A stretch of 64,000 bases of DNA from Peromyscus leucopus (Eukaryota; Chordata; Mammalia; Rodentia; Cricetidae): contig NC_051072.1 in assembly GCF_004664715.2 (NCBI RefSeq), positions 34,629,642 to 34,693,641 of the forward strand, written 5' to 3'. A model generated the notes under the pieces. The model was not told where the DNA came from, did not search any database, and was given only the letters and a program-made list of their open reading frames with translations. Below are positions 55,429-64,000 of the stretch, in pieces. The translations under genes and the position numbers were made by a program. Position 1 is the stretch's first letter; every line of letters begins with the position of its first letter.

Positions 55429-55624
55429 CAGGGCTTCATGTATCCCAGGCTGTCCTTGGACTCACTATGTAGCCAAACATGATGATGAACTTCTGATCTT
55501 CCAGTTTTTACCTCCCAAGTGCTGGGATTACAGGAACACCCGCCCAGGTTTACGGGTTTGTAGGGATTAAACCCAGGGCCTCGTGCATGCTAGGCTAGCA
55601 CTCTACCAACTAAGCCACAGGCCC
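55429..55624 (-). mobile_element. B4-type SINE
   Basis: Antisense B1-like half (CAGGCTGTCCTTGGACTCAC, CCTCCCAAGTGCTGGGATTA) and ID-like half (GGATTAAACCCAGGGCCTCG, CTCTACCAACTAAGCCACAG). Its start is duplicated by the B1 insertion. Confidence 0.85.
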
Positions 55625-55729
55625 AAGAGAAAGCTCTTGGATCAACTTCCATTTCCCAGGGAATTGTAAGCATAGCTGCCCACCGGCAGAAATGAGTGGG
55701 GGGAGGCTCATGTGAGTGGTACATGGAGT

Positions 55730-55740
55730 GGGGGGGGGGG
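55730..55740. repeat. G11 run
   Basis: Eleven uninterrupted G. Confidence 0.9.
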
Positions 55741-55839
55741 ACAAGAACTCAGGTCTAGATCTTCTCACATAGTTATCTGATCTTTCATCATTATGTTTGA
55801 CCAACTCTTTCTGTCTCTCCGTCTCTGTCTCTGTCTCCG

Positions 55840-55843
<4 letters not shown>

Positions 55844-55916
<73 letters not shown>

Positions 55917-55921
55917 TGTGT
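55844..55921. repeat. compound (CT)n(GT)n microsatellite
   Basis: About 28 CT units to 55899, then about 11 TG units. It accounts for the SLSLSL- and RERERE-like frames on the two strands. Confidence 0.97.
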
Positions 55922-55924
55922 GAG

Positions 55925-56375
55925 TGGTCCCCCAGGGCCACACTGTGGGGACGGAGATGCCTGAGTTCCTGGAGGTCCAAACATCATGTCAAACACCCAT
56001 TTGTACATCAATCAGTTTCAATTCTTTGACTTGAAGACGGTTCCTCAGTGAAAGCTAGGCTGGGGCCTCCATAGCATGTGGCCTCCAGCCTGAGGCAGGA
56101 CTTACTGAAATCGGAAAGTCATCCCAGGCAGGTGGTCACTAGAGATCAAGGGCGGTCCATTTGACCCGGAAGCAAACACCTTGGTTTGTGTCATGGCCTC
56201 ACGTGGCTCCTATCCTCTCGTTTGTCATTTTGCTGTTTCTGTTGGATAATGTTGACATGTCCCCCCTGCTCATTCTTCACACAAATACAAGAGTTCTGGG
56301 TCTGAGAACAGGTTCTGGTCAGTCAGTCTGGGGTAATAGTCATCTCTACCTCTCTCTCTATAACCCAGAGCAACT
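55925..56375. other. unique sequence, no gene seen
   Basis: Nothing recognised. Confidence 0.5.
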
Positions 56376-56377
56376 TT

Positions 56378-56404
56378 AAAAAAAAAAAAAAAAGGGGGGG
56401 GGGG
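56378..56404. repeat. A16 G11 homopurine run
   Basis: Sixteen A followed directly by eleven G, just upstream of a B3 head. It may be slippage at an older tail/head junction. Confidence 0.9.
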
Positions 56405-56407
56405 ACA

Positions 56408-56590
56408 ACACACAGGTGGTTGGGGTGTAATGAAGAGCTTGCAGGGCAAACCTAAAGATCTGAGTTTGATCCTGGGAAGCCACATCAAGGTAAAGGAAAG
56501 AACTGGCTCCACAAAGTTGTCCTCTGTCCTCTACGCTGTTGCTGTGGTATGTGGGCAGCCCCGACCCCACCCCCCAACACCACCACAGAA
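56408..56590 (+). mobile_element. B3 SINE
   Basis: AGAGCTTGCAGGGCAAACCT, AGATCTGAGTTTGATCCTGG, GGCTCCACAAAGTTGTCCTC are B3 blocks. The C-rich and CA-rich tail is degenerate. Confidence 0.8.
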
Positions 56591-56839
56591 CAAACCCCCC
56601 AAACAGCGCCTTTTATGTCACACCGTGCTGAAGATGAATCTACTCATCTATTTACAGAGCTACGTAAGTGCCTGGAAAGTGTTTGCTGCTGTTGTCTGAG
56701 GACCCGTACAGAACCCTCACACCATGGCTGGCCTTGGCTTCTAAACAGAACAAAGGAGTCCAACCTCACAATGGGAAAGCACCAAGTGCTTGGCTTACAC
56801 TAGTAAGTACTTGTTATGTCAAACCGTGATGTTCGGGAC

Positions 56840-57250
56840 AGGTCTGCCCCTCCGCAGAGAGAGCCCGCCGCTCCGCCTGGACAATCCATCCCTGGAGGAG
56901 GAAGCCAGCGAAGTGCTCCATTTCCCCTTCCCGGGCAGGGAAACCCACGGCTCCACCATCAGGCAACTGCAGTCTTTGGGTCTGTTGTACTTGGCTCCGC
57001 CGAAAGCCACACTTCCAATTTTCACACTATCTGTAAACGTTTAATTCGAAAGGCTTTCCTATTTAATATCAAACAAGTGAGAAAAAAATTTCATCAGCTC
57101 ATTAGTGCTGCGCCAGACTTCCACTGGGATGTGGCAGTAACTGGAGTTCAGCTGTACGGGGGCCTCAGTAGGATTTCTCAAATGGCCGAATGGAGAGCAA
57201 TACATCAGCCTACTGAAATCTCACATGCCATTTGGTTTAAATATTAAAGT
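56840..57250. promoter_or_regulatory. candidate conserved non-coding element
   Basis: Repeat-free. The left part has about 11 CpGs (56835-57050). The right part is AT-rich with a forkhead-like TGTAAACG (57032-57039), TTAATTCG, CTCATTAGTG (about 57098) and GGTTTAAATATTAAAG. Overlapping frames up to 143 codons in two plus frames and one minus frame are probably a side effect of the composition. Conservation is not tested. Confidence 0.3.
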
Positions 57251-57254
57251 TCCT

Positions 57255-57540
57255 TTGAGGTTAAGTATTAGAACCAGAAGGAAGGCAGGTTTGCAATCTG
57301 TTAGCCTGGCCCCCCTACATGCTGCTTTTGTCCACAGACATACCTCTTTTCAGCAAGAGGGGTCACTGCGAGCCTAAAATCTCCCCGACTCCATTTACCA
57401 AGGAGGAACTCGGCTTCTACATGCTCACCGACTTTTGCCCCAGGCCTGTGCAACCCACAGTCTAGACTGACAGACTGTCTAATGGAATATAACAGCAGCC
57501 ACAAGTGGGAGGCACACATCATTTTAAATATGTTCTATAG
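57255..57540. other. unique sequence, no firm gene
   Basis: A 46-codon frame from an ATG at about 57320 to a TAG at about 57460 translates to a fairly protein-like peptide (it includes TKEELGFYMLTDFCPRP), but it is short and matches nothing I know. A minus-strand frame also covers it. Confidence 0.3.
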
Positions 57541-57544
57541 GGAT

Positions 57545-57715
57545 TTTTTTTTAAAGTAAAAAGAAACAGGTGACATGTATTTTGATGGAGTATTTGAAGC
57601 CAATATATTCAAGAGATCATTTCAGCAAGTTTATCAATTCAAAAGATAGTCAACTTTTTTTCTTTTGGACTAAATCTTTGCCATCAAATGTGCATTATAC
57701 AGGGCCAGTGACTGT
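57545..57715 (+). mobile_element. ancient DNA transposon relic (hAT-like?)
   Basis: AAGTAAAAAGAAACAGGTGA, GCCAATATATTCAAGAGATC, TTTTGGACTAAATCTTTGCC and GTGCATTATACAGGG follow the order of a common mammalian repeat I recall from human DNA. The family name is uncertain. Confidence 0.4.
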
Positions 57716-57899
57716 TTTTTTCAGAGTTCAACAGTCACCAACTGGCTGGCCCCTGTGGGTCTAGGCTCTAGGCTACGTTATTTCTGCACCCTGCCTTCTG
57801 TCCTACTGCTGAGGACCAGTACTGAAAACCCTGGCCGAAGTGGAGGAAGGGTCCCCAGAGGCTGCCTGTCGGGGGACCCTGTGAAACAGAATCTGTCAC

Positions 57900-58095
57900 C
57901 AGAGTTCCTTTTGAAGTGCCTTTGTTTGCAATAACTTCATAAACATGACCGCCTCTCCCTTTGTTTCACTGTTCGGGGGAGTCGATTTATCTTTGACGGA
58001 GGAGAGTAGTATTTTCTCAGCTGCAAATCATGTTAATTGGGCAGCAGATAGCTGGGAATGTGAGTCAACAGCCCTGGTACCTTTCAGGCTTTTGA
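57900..58095. promoter_or_regulatory. candidate regulatory element with AP-1 site
   Basis: Repeat-free with a TCF/LEF-like TATCTTTGA (57989-57997), homeobox-like TTAATTGG (58033-58040) and a perfect AP-1 site TGAGTCA (58061-58067). It directly precedes the TCC repeat and the CpG-dense patch. Confidence 0.3.
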
Positions 58096-58146
58096 TGGCT
58101 TTTCCAGGCATACTGTAGATACTGTATTGAAGCAGGGAGCCGCCCC

Positions 58147-58202
58147 CTCCTCCTCCTCCTCCTCCTCCTCCTCCTCCTCCTCCTCCTCCTCTTCCTCCTC
58201 CG
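58147..58202. repeat. (TCC)n trinucleotide repeat
   Basis: About 17 TCC units with one CTT interruption near 58191. On the minus strand it gives poly-Glu, poly-Arg or poly-Gly frames, which are artefacts. Homopurine/homopyrimidine DNA of this kind can form triplex structures. Confidence 0.97.
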
Positions 58203-58287
58203 AAGAGTGGCAAGGCCTGCCAGGGAGGTAGGGACAGGAGACCATGCTAATGGATCGGATCCCTTGTTCTGTGCTCTTAGGTGACAC

Positions 58288-58580
58288 TCGGGTCTCTCAG
58301 TCAGAGCAAGCGCAAAGGCGAGTCCTGGGGAACCGAACTGTCCCAGAGTAGACAGGGAGTTGAGAGGTGTTGGGATTGGGGCGGGGGTGTTCCGGTACAG
58401 AGTGCCTTCGGGTCCAACACTCATTTCTTCAGGGGGAGTGGATCTTTATGTCGGTTGCTTTTCCTTCGACATTTCCATTCCTTCGGCGAGCACTCAGGTC
58501 ATGGAGGGACAGTGGCAGGCTGGCTTTTCTAGAGCGGGGAAAGATCGAAGCGCGGAGGGGAGCAGCACGATGCTGTCTCG
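58288..58580. promoter_or_regulatory. CpG-dense patch with GC box
   Basis: By my count 17 CpGs in 293 bp, much denser than the rest of the window. GGGGCGGGGG (58378-58387) is an Sp1-type GC box. No TATA box, no exon and no repeat seen. It could be an orphan CpG island, enhancer or unannotated promoter; overlapping frames of about 85 codons in all plus frames argue against coding. Confidence 0.4.
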
Positions 58581-58849
58581 TCCTCCACAGACCAATTTTG
58601 GTGATGGGATACCCATGTAAGTTGAAGAGTTAGAAACTGGTTTCCAGAAAACTGTCTTGCCTTGTATCATCAGAATATCTTCCTAAAACCCACGGTGGGT
58701 GTGATGGGGTGGTGATATCTGCTCACTTCCCCACAGCAGGACTTCGCTAGGTTTACCAAGATTTCTTTAGTGTCTTCAGCATGACCCCTTTCTCTTTCTC
58801 CAATTCAGGGGCTCATTCCTCCTGCAGAAGGCCCCTTTATGTTTCTACA

Positions 58850-58909
58850 GATGATGCAATGTGACACTCAGAGCACCCCGATGATGCAATGTGACACTCA
58901 GAGCGCCCC
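58850..58909. promoter_or_regulatory. tandem 30-bp duplication with two C/EBP-ATF type motifs
   Basis: Two 30-bp units (58850-58879 and 58880-58909) differ by one base (A to G). Each carries TGATGCAAT (58852-58860, 58882-58890), whose complement ATTGCATCA equals the core of the CHOP amino-acid response element. Spacing is 30 bp, nearly three helical turns. Function is inference. Confidence 0.4.
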
Positions 58910-58914
58910 AAACT

Positions 58915-59760
58915 TCATAGATCTGTGGATTCCAAACCTGGGACAATGCTAACCTAATCAGGAAGCACATGGCTGACATTTTCATTTAACTACTCCTGGG
59001 GAACCATAGTCTGGAGATGCTTTGCGATTGCTTGAACTCTTCTGCCCTATTTCACACAATCACTTAAAAGTTGTGATGCTCAGACTTGTCTAGGGACATC
59101 AGTGAGATACAGATTTCTAACCGCCACTGGTAAGCCTACTCAGGGTGTTTTTAGGGCAATCATCTCAAAAGCCCTGATGGAGGTTTGTAGGATCACTGCT
59201 GTTTCAAGGTTGTTGGGGTGTGGTCAAAACCAGTGTGATTTTGTTCTGTACATGGAAAAGGGGAGTATGATTTCCTCGTTGTGTTCTATAGTGGGTTTTT
59301 TTTTCCTGATCCAAGAGTAGCTAAAAAAGAAAAATTTTCAGGAAGTCTTTTTTCCCACCCACCTGAAGTTTCAAAGATCACCTTAGAGGCCAGGCTTCGA
59401 TTTGGACAGACAGAGCAATGTGCGGGCCAACGTTGTTGCCCTCTGTTAGGAAGACTCAAGAGGATTGCTCTACATCTATGTGCTCTATTTTGATGTTCTC
59501 CTGTACGTCCTATGACATGGTGGCCATCGTCAGGGGATCAGAGATGGAATCACCATCTTAGAGAACAGTGACACCACCAGCCTAGCTCGGGACCCGGTAT
59601 GACTATAGTCCCCCCTCTTAGGCAGAGCGAGGGAGCCTTAGAGGTGGGCAGAGCAAACTCCACACAGCAATGCTGCACCAGCGTCACAGTGCAGAGGACT
59701 GTCTGAGTGAGGTGGCCATAACTGAGGTGTCCCCTGGAACAGCCAATGTTCCTCAGAGAT
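58915..59760. other. unique sequence, no gene seen
   Basis: No repeat recognised. Frames of 70-72 codons without recognised domain. Confidence 0.5.
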
Positions 59761-59764
59761 GGTA

Positions 59765-59995
59765 AGTGCTAGCATCCATTGCATCTCTTATGTGGCAGCC
59801 AAGGTGCTAAGTTTTATTCTTCGAGTTCTTCCCTCAGTGCACATAAAGATCCTACTGTTGTTTCATATGAATTGTTAAGATTCCCATTTTACACACAAGG
59901 AAACAGAGCTTGGAGAATGTTAGCTGCTTGCCTAAGATCAGCAAGTATTGATGCTGGGATTACAGCCACTTATTTTATTTCCGAGGCTATCTAAA
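59765..59995 (-). mobile_element. MIR SINE relic
   Basis: Antisense MIR order: CTTATGTGGCAGCCAAGGTG, CCCATTTTACACACAAGGAA, CAGAGCTTGGAGAATGTTAG, GATGCTGGGATTACAGCC. Confidence 0.7.
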
Positions 59996-60014
59996 TATTG
60001 AACACAAGACTGAC

Positions 60015-60075
60015 TTTGTAACTTGCAGGGCTCAGTGCAAAACTGAAAGTGTGGGGCCTCTAATTCAAACAGCAG
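60015..60075 (+). mobile_element. ancient repeat fragment, first piece
   Basis: TTTGTAACTTGCAGGGCTCA, GTGCAAAACTGAAAGTGTGG and GGCCTCTAATTCAAAC match one half of a short mammalian transposon-like repeat whose other half resembles 61517-61600. Family name not recalled with certainty. Confidence 0.4.
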
Positions 60076-60091
60076 GAGGGAAGAATATTTA

Positions 60092-60245
60092 TATGTTTAG
60101 GTGTAGTGGTAAAAACCTGTAATCCCAATGCTTGGGAGCTGAGGCAAGAGATGGTTGGCGATTAGAATGGGCAACCACAGCAAGTGCCCTGCCAGCCTGG
60201 GTCGTGTAATAAAATCCTTGCTCACAAAGCAGGCAGACAAGGAAG
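60092..60245 (+). mobile_element. old B1/B4-like SINE relic
   Basis: GTGTAGTGGTAAAAACCTGT, AATCCCAATGCTTGGGAGCT, GAGGCAAGAG. Strongly diverged. Confidence 0.45.
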
Positions 60246-60274
60246 ATGTTGCTATGAAGTTTTTCATTTTCTTT

Positions 60275-60398
60275 ATTTTCTTTCTTTTTTGGAAGAGGAC
60301 CTCACTATTTTGGCTAGACCAGCCTTGAACTCATGATCATCCCAACTCAGACTCCCAAATCCTGAGATTACAGCCATATGCTGCCAGCATTGGCTTAT
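60275..60398 (-). mobile_element. old B1-type SINE
   Basis: Antisense: GAAGAGGACCTCACTATTTT, ACCAGCCTTGAACTCATGAT, CCTGAGATTACAGCCATATG. Looks like a proto-B1. Confidence 0.65.
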
Positions 60399-60750
60399 CT
60401 TCCAGTCTTGATTTTTGCCTGAGAGTAATGTTTTCTATTTGCTACATGATCTCACTCTAAGTCAAGAAAAATTAAAATTAAAAAATGTTAGTGTAAACTT
60501 TACCATGCATCCTTATTGTTGAAAGCTCACTTAGATGCTAGCTGTAACTTGTATACAAGGTCACTGAAAGCACACAATGTGTGATTCGTAGAGTATAGAT
60601 ACACCAGTGTTTGGCCCCAAACGTACCTGTTTTTATTTCATTTCTTGTTATCAATTGCTCTTGCCTTCCCACTCCTGGTGGTTGGCTTATAACAGGAAAT
60701 AACATGAGGAAGAAAGAACATGATTGGGATTCTTGTTTGTTTGGGTTTCT

Positions 60751-60903
60751 TTTTTTTTTGGTTTTTCGAGACAGGGTTTCTCTGTGTAGCTTTGCGCCTT
60801 TCCTGGAGCTCACTTGGTAGCCAGGTTGCTCGAACTCACAGAGATCCGCCTGGCTCTGCCTCCCGAGTGCTGGAATTAAAGGCGTGCGCCACCAACGCCC
60901 TGC
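60751..60903 (-). mobile_element. young B1 SINE with 14-bp target duplication
   Basis: Antisense: T11, TTCGAGACAGGGTTTCTCTG, GTAGCTTTGCGCCTTTCCTG, then the GGCGTGCGCCACCAACGCCC head. TTGTTTGGGTTTCT is exact at 60737-60750 and 60904-60917. The complement of the cricetid-type GGAAAGGCGCAAAG tail is visible. Confidence 0.97.
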
Positions 60904-61075
60904 TTGTTTGGGTTTCTTAAAATGCCACCCACCGCCTTCTTCCTGCAATTGAAGTGAGTTCAGGTTTGGTCAGGTAGCATGGCTGTTGAGGGCTAACCAC
61001 CTGGGCTAGTCTGCTCCATGCTACTCTAGTGAGACGCCTAAGGCTCTCAAGTTACCAGGAGAGAGATTTGGGTTT

Positions 61076-61135
61076 GGGGGGGGGGGATATAGATTAGCTA
61101 TAAAGTGCCTGACTGGCATGCAGGAGGCCTCTGGA
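61076..61135 (+). mobile_element. ID-like SINE relic after a G11 run
   Basis: G11 (61076-61086), then GATATAGATTAGCTATAAAG, GTGCCTGACTGGCATGCAGG and AGGCC resemble a decayed ID/B4 tRNA-like end. Confidence 0.45.
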
Positions 61136-61139
61136 AAGA

Positions 61140-61510
61140 AAAGGAGGGGGAAGGGGAGAGGGGAGGGAGCACCAGGCTCCAGTGACCTAAGGACCTCCCC
61201 TAGGTTTCCACTCTGAAAAGTCCACAGCATCCCCTAATACTTCCTCCTTGGAGGTGACGCTTCTCCACATATGGACCTTTACAGAAAACATGTACAAACC
61301 ATAGTTCCTCTTATCTGGGCACAGGCTTAATACACTTACAGTATACTTGGTTTAAGTCCTCCCGAATTCCTATTTGTCATGAGCTGATGGAATTCCTTGC
61401 TAATAGGGCATTGGAAATGTTACACATGAAGAGGCAGGCAAGGATTTGTGCGTTATGTTACCTCTTCTACTTGGATGAAGGTTCCATTGTCCTGTGGACT
61501 TCTCTTACAG
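61140..61510. other. unique sequence, no gene seen
   Basis: G/A-rich at 61136-61170; otherwise nothing recognised. Confidence 0.5.
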
Positions 61511-61516
61511 TAATGT

Positions 61517-61610
61517 TATTATTAAGAATTCCAAGATGGCGGCGGCAGACCATTAAAGCAAGCACAGGGCCTTTCCGGGCACAGGCTGTTGTGTGAATGC
61601 ATTAGTTGGT
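61517..61610 (+). mobile_element. ancient repeat fragment, second piece, with YY1-type site
   Basis: TTATTATTAAGAATTCCAAG, GGCAGACCATTAAAGCAAGC and CAGGGCCTTTCCGGGCACAG match the other half of the repeat at 60015. AAGATGGCGGC at 61533-61543 is the full YY1 consensus and is still intact. Confidence 0.45.
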
Positions 61611-61614
61611 CGCT

Positions 61615-62110
61615 CCCCTGTGTAGCTGGACTGGCGAGAAACACTGACCAGCAGATTTCCTAGTCATTAGATATTTCTGGGAAATGGAAAATGGTATTTC
61701 ATCCTGAATGCACTATTTCGGAAGCTTACTGCCTAGCCTCAGGAAGGGATTCCTAGTCACCTTATCTGTTGGTGGGTTTACTTGTTGGTACATGTTTAAA
61801 CACCATTATCTGCATCAGCAAGAGTATGTCAACCAAGGACTCTTTGAGTGTGGTCTGTGGGGTTTCTCAGACCTTTCAAGCCTTCTGCAGATGGGAACCC
61901 AGCAGACCCTGCGGAAATGCTGGTCATGAGTCAGCATCATGATCCAGCCAGACACCTTTGCAGGTGTCTTCCCTGCTGTGGGGCTGTGTGGTGACAGGCT
62001 GTTAAGAACGGCAAGGAGGCTGCCTTTCAAGTTTCTCTTCATGACCTCAGCGTGGAGTTTGGTCTTAGCAATTCTACTGTTGTTGCCTCTGACAAATATT
62101 CTTTCTCCTG
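61615..62110. other. unique sequence, no gene seen
   Basis: The complementary frames at 61815-62123 and 61939-62271 have no recognised domain. Confidence 0.5.
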
Positions 62111-62119
62111 CTCCATCCT

Positions 62120-62330
62120 TCAACCAAACACTTTGTCTACCCGTTTGTTACCATGACCACCTGTCAACCCCCACCCCCCTTCTCTGGCCACTTTTCCTAA
62201 GTAACTCTTCTCACTATGCCCCACCCCTTTTTTTTTCAATGACTCCCCATTGCCTGGCTTGGTTTCTCTGAAGTGTTTTACTCTTGTATTTGAGGAATCA
62301 GATCTCAACCTTCTCTTTGTGTTTCCATTT
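62120..62330 (+). mobile_element. L2 LINE relic
   Basis: TCAATGACTCCCCATTGCCT followed by GGCTTGGTTTCTCTG is the common L2 3' segment, preceded by typical C/T-rich L2 text. Confidence 0.45.
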
Positions 62331-62334
62331 TTCT

Positions 62335-62835
62335 TCTTGACAAGAGATGAACATGCATGATCTTTGCCTCTTTGGGGTCTCTATTAATATCTAAACTTCC
62401 TTCCATTCCCCATTTTCTGCACTTGGACTCAGCACAGATCTATAGTATTTGTTTGTTAACCTTTCCAACCTGTAAAGACATGCATAACATACATGATCCA
62501 GGGTTTAAAAAAAAAAAAATCAACCGTCAGGCAGGAGGAAAGTGAGTTAGATAGCTTCCTCCATCTCCATAGAAAATGTTGATCAAATTGTTTCTTTCCT
62601 TGAAAGTCAGCTCTCATTCCAGTTATTACAAAACAAAACTAAAATAAATTTCACTTTCTTCATGTTAAATTAGAGCAGATAAAAATAATTCGGTAGAAAA
62701 GGGCACAAGTAACATGAAATAGACTGGGGGATTAAGGGTGGGTGGGGGTTAAAGTTGGGGGAGTGGGGAAAAGAAATTCAAATCATATACTTTGAAAATG
62801 TCATGTTACCTAATACATTGTATGCTGATTTAAAA
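62335..62835. other. unique sequence, no gene seen
   Basis: A12 run at 62508-62519; no repeat or exon recognised. Confidence 0.5.
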
Positions 62836-62840
62836 ATAAA

Positions 62841-62903
62841 GACACACAGACACAGACACAGACACACACACACACACACACACACCACACACACACACAC
62901 ACA
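62841..62903. repeat. (CA)n microsatellite, interrupted
   Basis: About 30 CA units with GACA and CACCACA interruptions. Confidence 0.95.
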
Positions 62904-63046
62904 GTTTGTATTCTTTTGTATTTATAGATTTTTTTAAGTAACAGAATACAAAGACAGCCTTTCTACAACACAGGAGTACCAAGACCAGTAAGCCCTTAAG
63001 ATATTTAAACAGCGTACATCAGATACATCTTAAAAATGGGTTTTAC

Positions 63047-63177
63047 TGGGCTGGAGAGATGGCTCAGAGGTGAAGAGCACTGACTGCTCTTCCAGAGTTC
63101 AATTCCCAGCAACCACATGGTGGCTCACAACCATCTGTAATAAGATCTGGCACCCTCTTCTGTATACATAAAAATAA

Positions 63178-63214
<37 letters not shown>
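63047..63214 (+). mobile_element. young B2 SINE with 14-bp target duplication
   Basis: GGGCTGGAGAGATGGCTCAG head, CAATTCCCAGCAACCACATG, GATCTGGCACCCTCTTCTGT and a tail of about twelve AAAT units. AAAATGGGTTTTAC is exact at 63033-63046 and 63215-63228. It lacks about 10 bp after CTTCCAGAG relative to the usual B2. Confidence 0.97.
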
Positions 63215-63216
<2 letters not shown>

Positions 63217-63499
63217 AATGGGTTTTACCTTTACTCAATAAATTGCACATAACATTCATCCAATCAATGTTTGTTCAATGAATGCATCAGCAGGTGGCAG
63301 TTGAATGATTTAAGATAGCCTGTGGAGGTCACTGGAAGGAGCTGTATTTACTGATCTAGAAAGAAGTCCATGACCAAATAAGGGTGGGGCTGTACGTCCA
63401 GTGTGGTAGTCTACGCCATTGGTTCTGAAGCCTCAGCTTCTGCAGAGCTTGGAAAAACAAAGAGACAATTGCTTCAACTACCCATTGCAGGGATCATTT

Positions 63500-63690
63500 T
63501 GGCATTGTTCCCCGAGTCCTTCCTGAGTACCTCAGTACTTTATATGAATCACGCTACTGAACTCAGATAACCCTTGGGTGTGGATATATTATTTTACTAT
63601 GGATCAGAAAACCCAAATGTGGACATTGAAATGATTTGCCCAGTGTCATGTGAGGCATGAAGCCAAAGTCTAAACCAGGTATGGCTGACT
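63500..63690 (-). mobile_element. MIR SINE relic
   Basis: Antisense MIR: CCTGAGTACCTCAGTACTTT, TTATTTTACTATGGATCAGA, GATTTGCCCAGTGTCATGTG, GGCATGAAGCC. Confidence 0.6.
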
Positions 63691-63694
63691 CAAA

Positions 63695-64000
63695 AACAGG
63701 GACGAGTCAGCATGCTACAAACGTCCTTTTTGGATGCAGGACACGCATTCTCAGTGCTGATTGATATGCCAGATGGACGCCGACGTTATTCTCTCTATTT
63801 TTCTTTGTATCGTCTTTAATTTTGTTGATCCAGATGAGGTACAGTACTATACTGCAGCAGTTCTTATTTGTACTTGACTGATGACAATGGTCACGGCCCC
63901 TGGGGTACCCCTTTCTTGGTAAAGTGCCTTTTCTAGTCCCTTGCTAACTTTTCCACTAAATTGACTTTTTCTTCTGCTTGATAGCAATTGTGAATATACT
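63695..64000. other. unique sequence at window end
   Basis: No gene or repeat recognised; a few CpGs near 63778-63788. Confidence 0.5.

Noticed and set aside
55610..56011. Frames rich in RE, TH or SL dipeptides on both strands
   Set aside because: Translation of the CT/GT microsatellite.
57320..57460. 46-codon frame with a protein-like peptide
   Set aside because: Too short, no family recognised, and no splice signals or promoter that would support an exon.
58065..58424. Minus-strand frames with poly-Glu, poly-Arg or poly-Gly
   Set aside because: Each is the same TCC repeat read in a different frame; no other coding signal.
1..64000. tRNA, snRNA, 7SK, 5S or U6 genes
   Set aside because: Searched by eye for their hallmark segments on both strands; only SINE-derived tRNA-like and 7SL-like boxes were seen.

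Overview
The window reads as non-coding rodent nuclear DNA, intergenic or deep intronic. I found no protein-coding exon, tRNA, rRNA, snRNA or CRISPR array. Open frames are short (the longest is about 172 codons), lie on both strands, often run through repeats, and none resembles a protein family I recognise. The organism is a muroid rodent: B1, B2, B3, B4 and ID-like SINEs, Lx-type L1 3' ends and rodent MaLR LTRs are everywhere. The younger B1 copies carry a variant tail (GGAAAGGCGCAAAGC) that I associate with cricetids (deer mouse, vole, hamster group) rather than Mus or Rattus. The exact genus is inference.

Layout. 1-9.1 kb: mostly unique sequence with two transcription-factor-motif clusters, one B1, an ancient LTR, a hAT transposon of URR1 type, a MaLR LTR and an ERV LTR. 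9.1-13.6 kb: B3, an old L1 3' end, the 3' half of a non-autonomous ERV with polypurine tract and LTR, and a decayed Tigger-like DNA transposon. 14.8-15.2 kb: a clean 52-bp x 7 minisatellite. 16.2-18.9 kb: a solo LTR with 6-bp target duplication, an L1 with a twin-priming type inversion, a B1 and an Lx L1 3' UTR. 19-29 kb: scattered SINEs, MER5A, a second URR1, two MaLR LTRs, mostly unique sequence between. 30-36 kb: an LTR that splits a B1, an old L1, long CT and TG tracts, MIR and L2 relics. 36-39 kb: mostly unique, with the longest open frame. 39-49.5 kb: the most repeat-dense part, with L1 ORF2 pieces broken up by SINEs, an MLT1 LTR and a HAL1 relic. 50.5-52.4 kb: an Lx L1 3' UTR (minus strand) split by a third copy of the same LTR family. 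52.4-64 kb: B4, B1 and B3 SINEs, long microsatellites, MIR and L2 relics, and the best candidate regulatory stretch (about 56.8-58.9 kb), which holds a possible conserved element, a CpG-dense patch with a GC box, and a tandem pair of C/EBP-ATF type motifs.

No new gene system is visible. The most useful observations are structural: a three-copy LTR family that carries B1-derived sequence in its U3 and has intact 6-bp target duplications; nested insertions that give a relative chronology; the minisatellite; the L1 inversion; and a few motif clusters worth testing for conservation. Family names come from recognition by eye and need a repeat-library search.
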